In this document: positions 6,084 through 13,938 of the stretch, in pieces | Position numbering within the stretch: position 1 is the first letter of the stretch | Layout of the letters: each line of letters opens with the position of its first letter | From: a bacterium | Lineage (GTDB): Bacteria > Dependentiae > Babeliae > Babeliales > RVW-14 | NCBI GenBank assembly: GCA_010027825.1 | Contig: RGUK01000022.1 | Span: 1 to 17,028, forward strand | Length of the DNA stretch: 17,028 bases | Direction of reading: 5' to 3' | Position numbers and translations under genes: made by a program | The notes under the pieces: model-generated | Database searches by the model: none | What the model was told of the DNA's origin: nothing | The model's input: the letters and a program-made list of their open reading frames with translations, nothing else

Positions 6084-7463
6084 GAATCTTCCTCCATGGG
6101 TTTTTTGAAAGAAAGAATTCATGCATATTCTTTTGCATCCAATTCGTGACGCCATAAATCCTATAGTTCTCTCGGTGAGCCACGAGTCAATTTTTGTTTT
6201 AATAATTTTTTTTGTCAGATAAGGTTTTTCCAAGGCAAAAACAATTCTTTTTGCGGTCGCTTGATCTGATATGAAAGAGGAGTGTGCTGAACAAATGTAT
6301 GGAGTCTCGGGATCTATTTCTGCAAAAAAAACCAAATCTGTATCTTTGTAAATATTTTTTAGATGGTCAAAATAGCCTCCATCACCTATTTTAAAATTCA
6401 TCTCAATTGAGTATAAAACTCCGGCTTCATTGATATTAAATTCTGGAATTCTAGCTATTGGCACCAATGTGTCTTGAATAAACATGTATTGTTTATAATC
6501 CCCGTATTTTAGCAGAGCATGATTCCAGGCGCCGAGTTCATAATTAGTGTTATTCCTTCCAAAAAAAACATCCCCTGGCAACTTTTCAAATATTTCTATA
6601 TTTTCGGTTGAATTGCCGTCCACCACAAGGATGTCAAAATCAGGATAAAACTTTTTTGTGTTTGCAATATTCTTCAATAGAATTTCTTTTGGATTTCTCG
6701 TACAAATAACAGCTAAGCAATCTTTTGATTTATTGTCTTCAAAGCAATCGCACAGATGTCTTATATAATGCTTTTTATTGATGTGATGGGCATGTTCGTC
6801 ACTCACTTCTTCTTTTTTTCTATATTGGACGGCTAATCCGTATTTTTCGCATCTTTGTTCGTTCAGTTTTTGTTTGTACGGAAGGCCAATCCAAGACATG
6901 TGTTTAAGAAGGTACGGCCCTCCCCACGATGTTTGTCCCTCGGGGCTGAAACCATGCGAGTTATGCGAGTAATTCATTTCTTTTATGTTTGGAACTCTAA
7001 AGCATACGCATTTATTCATCCTAGGTCTTTCCGCATATCCTTCTCCGAGGGAAAGTAAATTGATATCTTCTAATCTTTCTGAAATGCTTTCTCCAACGAT
7101 GTTGTATTCAACAGTTGATATCAAGGATGTGCCTAGTTGCTCCTCCTCCTCAAGAGATTTCTCGTCAATGCAAAGCCATTCATCCATATCACAGACGATA
7201 ACCCACCCTTCAAAAATGGACTTCCAGCAATTGTTTTTCATGTGAGTCATCTGATGTTCTGACAACTTATTTTTTTCGCCCCACTGGATTATTTTGCACC
7301 CCAATTCTTCTGCTATTTCTATACTGCAGTCATCACTGTTGTTGTCACATATCACAATATCTGCCGAGGGCATATATTTTTTGTAATGCTTGATAGTTTT
7401 ATCTATTATTGCCTCTTCATTATGACAAAAGATAAATATGGAAATATTATTCTGTAATTCCAT
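6081..7463 (-). CDS. Two-domain glycosyltransferase, GT2/GT92-like
   Basis: A 460-residue protein. Residues 1 to about 240 are a GT-A domain: ISIFIFCHNEE (7-17), ICDNNSDD (38-45) and CDMDEW (91-96), which is the DXD-type metal site in the form seen in family 2/92 enzymes that carry a downstream His-rich region (here DEHAHHINKKHY near 222-233). From about 249 a second domain begins with a new Rossmann start (LAVICTRNP), VVDGNSTEN near 280-288 and MFIQDTLVP near 327-335. It looks like a second glycosyltransferase fold that has lost a clear DXD, and may bind acceptor or be a divergent transferase. It lies 10 bp downstream of the next gene in the same orientation, so the two are probably co-transcribed. 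No strong ribosome binding site is seen. Confidence 0.8.
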   Translation of the reverse strand: MELQNNISIFIFCHNEEAIIDKTIKHYKKYMPSADIVICDNNSDDCSIEIAEELGCKIIQWGEKNKLSEHQMTHMKNNCWKSIFEGWVIVCDMDEWLCIDEKSLEEEEQLGTSLISTVEYNIVGESISERLEDINLLSLGEGYAERPRMNKCVCFRVPNIKEMNYSHNSHGFSPEGQTSWGGPYLLKHMSWIGLPYKQKLNEQRCEKYGLAVQYRKKEEVSDEHAHHINKKHYIRHLCDCFEDNKSKDCLAVICTRNPKEILLKNIANTKKFYPDFDILVVDGNSTENIEIFEKLPGDVFFGRNNTNYELGAWNHALLKYGDYKQYMFIQDTLVPIARIPEFNINEAGVLYSIEMNFKIGDGGYFDHLKNIYKDTDLVFFAEIDPETPYICSAHSSFISDQATAKRIVFALEKPYLTKKIIKTKIDSWLTERTIGFMASRIGCKRICMNSFFQKTHGGRF

Positions 7464-7473
7464 TTGGATTGGC

Positions 7474-8493
7474 TTAATTTAATATTTTATTTATAAGTGA
7501 TCTTAATTCATTTTTTCCAACTTCTTCATCAAACCATTTGTATATGGCAACTAAAATTGACTCTTTGTTTGAATTCAAGAGAAGGCAATTCAAATCTCTT
7601 CCTATTTCTTCTGCAAACTCCAAAATATCGGGCTTTTCTTTTTTAAAGAAACACTCTGCAGCTTGAAGATAAATAGCCGTCGCTTCACTAATTTCTTTAC
7701 TGCTTGCGGATTGAAATTGCTCGGCTTGAAGTCCGCTTTTCTGTGCATATATCAATCTCAAATTTTTGGCTTGAGAATTTGAAATTTCTTTTTGCATGTA
7801 GAATTCGGCTTGTTGTTTTGTGACCAAACAAGCCATTTCCTCTTGTCTCTCGCCCGTCTTTTTTGTGATGGTATCGGCACACTCACAGATGTCTGAAACA
7901 CATTCGTGCAATATTCCTATTTTGTGTCCGTTTCTAATCATTCTGCACCACATTTCGTAATCTTGACAGTAGTAAAAATCTTCGTTGTATATTTGGTTTA
8001 TTTTTTTTCTCCACATGACCGTAGAATGTCTGATGTTGTTTCTGAATATAAGCGACCACTTTAGATTCAAGAAATCCCTAGCGGGACATATTCCGTAAAG
8101 TTCTTTTCCATTTTCATCTATGACGCGACCGCAACCTACAACCATGTCTATATCTTTATTAGAATCCAAAAACATAGCTTGTTTTTCTAGTCTGTTTGGA
8201 TTTGATGTGTCGTCCGCATCTATTCTTGCCACGAATTCTCCGGAAGCAATTTCAAGCATCTTATTTAAAGATTTGGTCAAGCCGATGTTTGTCTCATTTC
8301 TGATAGGTTTTATTTTTCTGAAAAAATTGGCAGAATAATCAGATATTAACTCCCATGTTCTGTCTTGCGAATTGTCATCCGTTATGATCAATTCAAAGTC
8401 GCATAAAGTCTGGCCGAGCAGGCTTTTTATGCATTTTTCTAAATGTTGCTCTCCATTGCGGACCGACATGACTATGCTTATTTTATTTTCCAT
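7474..8493 (-). CDS. Family-2 glycosyltransferase
   Basis: A 339-residue inverting-type GT2 enzyme, expected to be cytoplasmic and to add a sugar to a glycan or protein acceptor. Visible motifs are ISIVMSVRNGEQHLEKC (5-21), ITDDNSQD (37-44), the metal-binding DADD (92-95) and the acceptor-side QDYEMW (177-182), which includes the usual catalytic-base region. The start at 8493 gives the canonical short lead before the first strand. A start at 8541 would add 16 residues unlike the family. The C-terminal 120 residues are helical. A truncated paralogue of its N-terminal domain lies at 3779-4096. It is divergent from the 823-residue glycosyltransferase and first gene of a two-gene minus-strand operon. 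Confidence 0.88.
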   Translation of the reverse strand: MENKISIVMSVRNGEQHLEKCIKSLLGQTLCDFELIITDDNSQDRTWELISDYSANFFRKIKPIRNETNIGLTKSLNKMLEIASGEFVARIDADDTSNPNRLEKQAMFLDSNKDIDMVVGCGRVIDENGKELYGICPARDFLNLKWSLIFRNNIRHSTVMWRKKINQIYNEDFYYCQDYEMWCRMIRNGHKIGILHECVSDICECADTITKKTGERQEEMACLVTKQQAEFYMQKEISNSQAKNLRLIYAQKSGLQAEQFQSASSKEISEATAIYLQAAECFFKKEKPDILEFAEEIGRDLNCLLLNSNKESILVAIYKWFDEEVGKNELRSLINKILN

Positions 8494-8558
8494 ATGTTTA
8501 TGAGCAAGAAGCCTGTGTGAATCTACTTCGGAGCCAACCATGGGTAATTGATGTGACC

Positions 8559-8575
8559 CGCATTATATATATGCG
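8559..8575. promoter_or_regulatory. Palindromic AT-core site in divergent promoter region
   Basis: CGCAT, a TATATAT core and ATGCG form a near-palindrome 13 bp upstream of the 8588 start, within the 94-bp gap between divergent genes. It could be an operator or a promoter core. A TATATA run at a similar kind of place also precedes the start at 4679. Confidence 0.3.
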
Positions 8576-8587
8576 TTGAGGCAGTCA

Positions 8588-11059
8588 ATGAAAATAAAGT
8601 TTGTCACCGGATTCAGTTGTTTTGGCGGATCAACAATTGCATTAATAGAACACTGCAGATTACTTGAATTAATGGGGCACGATGTAGAGTTGTACGGGGA
8701 ATGCGAATGGCACATGTCGCATTACCACAAATCAAAGAGGCTAAGCGAATTTGTTGCTTGCGCCGATGACTTTATTGTTTTTCATTTTATGGAACTTTCT
8801 GAGCGGCCAAAATGCAAAAGATGTTTGCTTTACATTCATGAGCAAACTTTATTTGACATGAAGTCTAGAGTTGTATCGGGGTATGATGGGTTTGTTTTTG
8901 TAAGCGAGCAACAAAAAAAATACCATGGGGTCGATGGGGTTGTTATTCCAAACCCCATGTCTGGATTGGTGGACAAATCCAAAAGCTCTCCTCCAGGAAA
9001 AAACATCGCCGGGGTCGTGGGAACCATACAAGTGAGAAAACAGCAGAAACTTTCAATAATCAATGCTCTTGAAGATGGAATGTCGAAGGTGCTCTTGTTT
9101 GGAGACAAAGAAGACACATATTTTAAAAGTGAGATAGAGCCTTTGCTTGGGGAGAAAGTGGAGTACAAAGGTTTGTACGATCCTGCAAGAAGAATGGAAA
9201 TGTACAACGAATTTGATGTTTTATATAATTTTTCTTCTGACGAGAGCGCATCTCTTGTTCTTGGAGAGTGTTTGATCCTTGATAAACCCGTGGTTAAAGA
9301 TGAAAATTTGATGCCGTGTGAAATATTAAGTGAAGAGGAAATATACTATAGGTGGAGGTCTGTGCTGATGTCTGAAAAAATAGAAAAAATGGTCTGCGTA
9401 GTCACCTATGACAGAAAAGATTGCATAGGCAAATGGCTTCGCGCATGGAACAACGCTGAAAAATATGGCGCCAAAATAGCCGTTCTTCACTCTTGCGACG
9501 AGGGCGTACCAAAGCACGACGAAAGAGAGAATATACTAAAATACAGCCCCGATTTCTATGTCCCCTATGTAAATACCGATTTAAGAGATCTTCAGGCATT
9601 GATTCATGTGGCGAAGGAGGAGGTGGGGCTTCCCGATTACGATTATCTTTTTTGGTTCACTGATGACATGTTGCCCATGAGAAGGAATTTTTTTGAGCCA
9701 TTCGCAAAGAAAATAGCCAAATCTGATGTGGGTCTCGTCGCACAGTGCTACGAGCCGAAATCAACTTCTGCCGGAGCCCACATCAGAACAACAGCGTATG
9801 CCATTAAAAAAGATGCGGTCAAAAAGTTAGAATTTCCTAACCAAGGGTCTCGTGCGACATGGCCGTATTTATTTGAACACGGCAAAAAAGGAGAGTACGA
9901 TAATAATTTGCTTAATCAGATCGTCAAAATGGGCTACAGATTTGAGTTGTGTCACTCGGAGCCAGAATCAGAAAACTATCAGCATTGGACTAGTTTTTTA
10001 GATTGGATGTGGGATTGTCATCTTCTTGGTCACTGGACTGAATATAATGACATCTATGAAGACCAATTCAACCCAATACAGAGAATTTGCGGTGTGAAGA
10101 CAAAGAAAGAAACTTTGATCGCCATGAGTCAGTGCGAGGAGTTATCCCTCGCTCCCAAGAAAGTGTGTGCGATACTTCCGACATCGGATGCTCCTCTAGA
10201 GTTTCTTGTTTGGTCTTTGTTTTCTCTTCTCATCAGGTCGGATTCTTCTTTGGATCATGTGATTGTTGCAATAAACGGCCCAGATTCCAGAACGGGAAAC
10301 ACTTCAAGACAGGATGCCAAACAGAAGTTCATAGAAGAGTTGAGATTGTTGAAATTCGGCGAAAGAGACATGCCCATAACATTGATGAGGACATGGAGCA
10401 GAATAGGACATTCGCAGACCATTGATCAGTGCGTGCCATGGGTTCATACTGAATTTTATTTGGTTCTTCATGACGATATTTTGATTCTAGACAAAAATTG
10501 GTGTTTAAAAATTAAAGATTTTGAACAAGAAGATGTAATATGTGCCACTTGGGGAAATCCAATAATAAGACCATTAAATGATGATTCTCATGGAAGGCTT
10601 GAACTGCCACATTTCAATAGCATATTCGCCTTGTGCAAAAAATCTAGAATGAAAGGCATAAATGCGGAATGGTCTGGGCATTATGTTCCAATGAATTTTT
10701 ACATAGAAAATTTCTGCAACTACGGTCATTTCATTGGTTGGTACAGAAAGAACAATCTTTTACAAGAAGATAAAATTCCTCCAAGAGACAAAGAGTTCAA
10801 TGCTTTGACAATTGATATAGGGGGATCCTTCATTCCCGATTTATACAACAATAAGTTTAGAATAATACAGTTTGACGACAATTTATTGAAGCATTTTGGA
10901 ACTATGAGTTGGTGCGATGAAGAAAGAAAAATTTTAGTTTCGGAGTCTTCGCACAAAGAGGTGATCCAACTAGAAAAAGAAATAAAAAATTACGATTCTT
11001 CTTGGTGGAATCTGTATAAAAAATATATAAATCCTAGAATTGAAAGAAAAACTTTTTAA
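8588..11059 (+). CDS. Three-module glycosyltransferase
   Basis: An 823-residue protein that parses into three transferase-like modules. Module 1 (about 1-255) is GT-B-like: KFVTGFSCFGGSTIAL near the N-terminus, VIPNPM (119-124) at the domain hinge, and a C-terminal half with YNFSSDESASLVLGECLI, which fits the donor-binding acidic/hydrophobic helix of family 4-type enzymes. Module 2 (about 265-500) is GT-A-like, starting MVCVVTYDRKDCIGKWL, with the metal-site candidate FTDD (357-360). Module 3 (about 524-780) starts KKVCAILPTSD, with LVLHDD (625-630). TGAGG at 8577-8581 sets the start at the ATG at 8588 rather than the TTG at 8576. It could build a short glycan by successive transfers. No membrane segments are seen. 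Confidence 0.8.
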   Translation: MKIKFVTGFSCFGGSTIALIEHCRLLELMGHDVELYGECEWHMSHYHKSKRLSEFVACADDFIVFHFMELSERPKCKRCLLYIHEQTLFDMKSRVVSGYDGFVFVSEQQKKYHGVDGVVIPNPMSGLVDKSKSSPPGKNIAGVVGTIQVRKQQKLSIINALEDGMSKVLLFGDKEDTYFKSEIEPLLGEKVEYKGLYDPARRMEMYNEFDVLYNFSSDESASLVLGECLILDKPVVKDENLMPCEILSEEEIYYRWRSVLMSEKIEKMVCVVTYDRKDCIGKWLRAWNNAEKYGAKIAVLHSCDEGVPKHDERENILKYSPDFYVPYVNTDLRDLQALIHVAKEEVGLPDYDYLFWFTDDMLPMRRNFFEPFAKKIAKSDVGLVAQCYEPKSTSAGAHIRTTAYAIKKDAVKKLEFPNQGSRATWPYLFEHGKKGEYDNNLLNQIVKMGYRFELCHSEPESENYQHWTSFLDWMWDCHLLGHWTEYNDIYEDQFNPIQRICGVKTKKETLIAMSQCEELSLAPKKVCAILPTSDAPLEFLVWSLFSLLIRSDSSLDHVIVAINGPDSRTGNTSRQDAKQKFIEELRLLKFGERDMPITLMRTWSRIGHSQTIDQCVPWVHTEFYLVLHDDILILDKNWCLKIKDFEQEDVICATWGNPIIRPLNDDSHGRLELPHFNSIFALCKKSRMKGINAEWSGHYVPMNFYIENFCNYGHFIGWYRKNNLLQEDKIPPRDKEFNALTIDIGGSFIPDLYNNKFRIIQFDDNLLKHFGTMSWCDEERKILVSESSHKEVIQLEKEIKNYDSSWWNLYKKYINPRIERKTF

Positions 11060-11068
11060 TTATGTAAA

Positions 11069-12271
11069 ATGGAACAATTAATTGAAAAATTATCTAATGG
11101 CATTTCAAGTGATGTTATTATTAGTTATCTTGAATTGTCAAATGATTTAATGTTCCAAGACGAGGAGTTGTTAAAAAAATGCACAGATACCCTTAATGGA
11201 GCGATATCCAAATGGGCCAAGGAAAAAAGTGCGACTTATTCAGAAATTCGTGATATTTTTGCAAAGCGGGATTTGGAGGACAAATCAAGGTGGTATGTAA
11301 AGGAAATGATTCCGCACTCACATATTACGCACACTAGCGGAAGTACCACTGGACAACCTTTTGAATATCTTTGGTACATGCCAGTTTTTAACAAGATTGA
11401 GTGGGAAAACCACTACGATATGGTTCTGGATGAATTTGATATCGGCGATGCACCGCACATCCTATACTTTCTCCCTCACAGCTACGAAGTTGAAGGAGAA
11501 AAGTTTATATTTTGCCCTGGCGTAAAGTCTCATCTTAATTTCGTGAACCATGGCTCAACAAGAAATCCCGTGATTCACCATGTGAACTTCGAGATGCACA
11601 GACAGAGGCCGGAGGAATTCTTTGAATTTCTATTTGAGTATCTTAAGAGCCATCAAATTGACGTGTTCTATGCCTCACCACCCCAGATTAACAGCCTATG
11701 TAGTCACATTAGAAGGTTCGGACTCAAGGACAGGGTTGGATATCTTTTGAGCACCACCGGAGAAAGGCTTCTTCCCGAAGACGCAATATTTCTTCTTGAC
11801 GGGGGCTATTTTGACCACATCTGCGACCACATGCGTTGCTGGGACGGCGGGGCGACCTTCTTCACCTGCAAGCATAAGAATTACCACCTCATGGATAACC
11901 TCGCCTGGTGCGAGGAGGGTCCCAACCACGAGCTTATCTGTACGGACTACTTCAATCTCGCCAGCCCGTTTGTGAGGTACTGGAACGGCGATTACTGCAA
12001 GATAGCCAAGGAGTACCAGAGGTGCGAATGCGGCAGGCTGTACCGTGATTTTGAGTTTCTGGAAAGCAGGCCATTTGCTTTGAAAGGCACCAACATGAGG
12101 GAAATACAGGAGAAAATCAAGGCCCTGGCGATGGGCGGCATAAAACAGGTCCGGTGCTCCGCCCACGATTTGAGCGTAATTTCCACGCGGAATCTCACTG
12201 ACGAGGAAAAGAACAGGATACAGTCCGTTTCCGAAAAGTTCAAATTCAAGTTCCTCTGCGAGCCGTTTTGA
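11069..12271 (+). CDS. PaaK/CapK-like adenylate-forming enzyme
   Basis: A 400-residue member of the ANL superfamily in its phenylacetate-CoA ligase/CapK branch, which activates a carboxylate with ATP. The phosphate-binding loop is HTSGSTTGQP (88-97). TTGERL (229-234) is the adenine-side motif, YWNGDYCKI (304-312) matches the ribose-binding GD motif, and CECGR (319-323) is the Cys-rich turn typical of PaaK-like proteins. In surface-glycan clusters CapK-like proteins are thought to help add acyl groups or amino acids. The substrate here is not evident. It starts 9 bp after the large glycosyltransferase, without a clear ribosome binding site, so translation may depend on coupling. Hand counts give 15 of 60 GC at 11101-11160 and 36 of 60 at 11821-11880, so the gene looks mosaic. 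Confidence 0.8.
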   Translation: MEQLIEKLSNGISSDVIISYLELSNDLMFQDEELLKKCTDTLNGAISKWAKEKSATYSEIRDIFAKRDLEDKSRWYVKEMIPHSHITHTSGSTTGQPFEYLWYMPVFNKIEWENHYDMVLDEFDIGDAPHILYFLPHSYEVEGEKFIFCPGVKSHLNFVNHGSTRNPVIHHVNFEMHRQRPEEFFEFLFEYLKSHQIDVFYASPPQINSLCSHIRRFGLKDRVGYLLSTTGERLLPEDAIFLLDGGYFDHICDHMRCWDGGATFFTCKHKNYHLMDNLAWCEEGPNHELICTDYFNLASPFVRYWNGDYCKIAKEYQRCECGRLYRDFEFLESRPFALKGTNMREIQEKIKALAMGGIKQVRCSAHDLSVISTRNLTDEEKNRIQSVSEKFKFKFLCEPF

Positions 12272-12282
12272 CCACCGATTCC

Positions 12283-12305
12283 AAAATTTCTGTTCAGAAA
12301 ATTTT
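12283..12305 (+). terminator. Possible weak intrinsic terminator
   Basis: AAAATTTCT and AGAAAATTTT pair around a GTTC loop (one bulged A), followed by TT then GC-rich sequence. It lies just after the adenylate-forming gene and before the serine-rich gene. The AT-rich stem and short T run make it weak. Confidence 0.25.
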
Positions 12306-12359
12306 TCCGGCCTTCATAACTAACTCGTAGTCGACATGCAGACAATCTGATTTTTCAAA

Positions 12360-13938
12360 ATGTCAAAGATAATAGACAAGAAGTTCACAGTATTTCAGTA
12401 CAAGGGCAGTACCGCCGCCATAACCTCTCTGCCGGGCCATGCAGAAATAGACTACATTTGGCGCGTGGATAGCACAGGGCAAGGGTTTCAGGCCTGGCAG
12501 AATTCCTCCCTCTTCAATGCCTTTGACACCCTTACGGCGTACGAGCATTACATCCTTGCAAGCAAGAGTAGCAGTCCCAATTATGTACTGTATTATGAGC
12601 CAAGTTCCTCCTCCTCCTCCTCAGTTGCCAGCGGATCAAGCTCTTCTTCTGCATGTCTCGTGAATGCGGAGGCGAGGCTTAGGGTGTGGGACTGCGCCGA
12701 GCATTACAACATCAATAGCCTGCTTCTCCCGGGGTACACAGGATACCTTCAAGGCAAAGACCAGAACAATCAGACTGTGCTTGGAGTGCTGGTGCAGAGT
12801 ACTACGGACGGCTCCATGACGCCAATCGGTTCGGTTCCGGAAGGCAGTTATGATTGGACGATGTATGTTTTTAACCCCTTGGGCAGTTCCTTATTCCAAA
12901 TAGATATAGCACAAACTGCCGTGTGCGAATCCACACTAAAGTTGAGATTCTACGCATTTATCAACGCAGTGTGCACCGCCGCATCCTCTTCTTCGTCCTC
13001 GGCTTCCGAAAACTCATCAGCCTCGGAATCAAGCAGTTCATCAAGCAGCTCGCCAACAGGCGCGACATTGTATTTCAATGGAGCCGTGAATTCCGATTGG
13101 AATAACCTCGGGAATTGGTGGTCTGACTCGTCTTTCACGACCCCTGCCACGGCTCTCCCGGGATCAAACGACACCGTTTATATCATTTCCAGCGTAAATT
13201 CAAACGGCTCTTCGGATCCCTCTGTCTCCTTGTTGTCCGTTTCCGGTCAGAGTAACCTGGGAATAGCGGTGAATGTATCGCAATTTGCATTTTTCACTGG
13301 ATCGGGGACGTTGTCTTCTTCCGGAATCATAAAAGGAAATGCGATTTTCACGGATCAGTCTTTTAATTACGGAACCGTCATAGGACAGGTCATTTTCTCG
13401 CAGTTCGCTTCCCATTTTGGTGCTGTATTCGGCAATGCAACCTTCAATGAAGGAAGCATGATCACGGGGAATATTTTCTCTGTGGGATCCGTGCAGGGCG
13501 ACGCGATATTTAACAGCTACTCGTCCAATTTCGGCGTCGTTTCTGGGAACGCTACATTCAATGGAACGAGCACGAACAACTCTGACAAATTCTCTACGGG
13601 AGTTGTGGGCGGAAATGCAACTTTCAACGATGCAAGCAACAACTTCGGAATAGTGGAAGGGCAAATAACATGCAATACAACAGGAATCTGCCTGCTGAGT
13701 TCAAGCAGTTCATCAAGCAAAAACCAATCCAGTTCCAGCTCTTGTCCCGCCCTTGTGATTCCGACAAATTGCTCGTGCGGAGTCTCATACAAACTCAATT
13801 CGGAGAGATGCCCCTACGCCGAATGTGTGATTTGCGCAAGTTCAAGCACATCGGGTTCAAGCACATCGGGTTCAAGCACATCGGGTTCAAGCACATCGGG
13901 TTCAAGCACATCGGGTTCAAGCACATCGGGTTCAAGCA
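12360..13938 (+). CDS. Serine-rich modular appendage-like protein, segment 1 (N-terminal)
   Basis: First 526 codons of a long modular protein that changes frame after 13937. In order: an N-terminal domain (1-80, FTVFQYKGSTAAITSLPGHA); a poly-Ser linker (about 81-97); a beta-rich domain (98-200); a second Ser linker (206-233); a domain with DWNNLGNWWSD near 245-255; a beta-repeat region (about 326-440) of 16-residue units beginning GNATFN or GNAIFT, as expected of a beta-helix; a third Ser linker; a Cys-rich module (13743-13835); and an S-T-S-G-S repeat tract. There is no signal peptide or membrane segment. The architecture suggests a phage fibre or virion-surface protein, or a secreted adhesin. 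No convincing Shine-Dalgarno sequence precedes the ATG. Without the frame change the product would end at 14027 with an out-of-character tail. Confidence 0.6.
13335..13679 (+). repeat. 16-residue beta-helix-like protein repeats
   Basis: Seven imperfect units of about 16 residues (two are 22) start with G-N/Q/D-A/V-x-F, for example GNATFNDASNNFGIVE and GDAIFNSYSSNFGVVS. The regular small/hydrophobic spacing and Asn ladder fit coils of a beta-helix or beta-roll. The DNA copies are diverged, so this is an old repeat under protein-level constraint. Confidence 0.65.
13840..13938 (+). repeat. Tandem 15-nt array 1 (S-T-S-G-S linker)
   Basis: Six perfect copies of TTCAAGCACATCGGG (13841-13930) are followed by an 8-nt partial copy. 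The maximal stretch with perfect 15-nt period is 13840-13938, exactly 99 nt. In frame it encodes a repeated TSGSS. The reading frame changes by +1 at its 3' edge. Confidence 0.95.

Noticed and set aside
13840..13938. CRISPR array
   Set aside because: Units are contiguous 15-mers with no spacers, lie inside a coding frame, and have no cas genes nearby. The same holds for 15073-15198.
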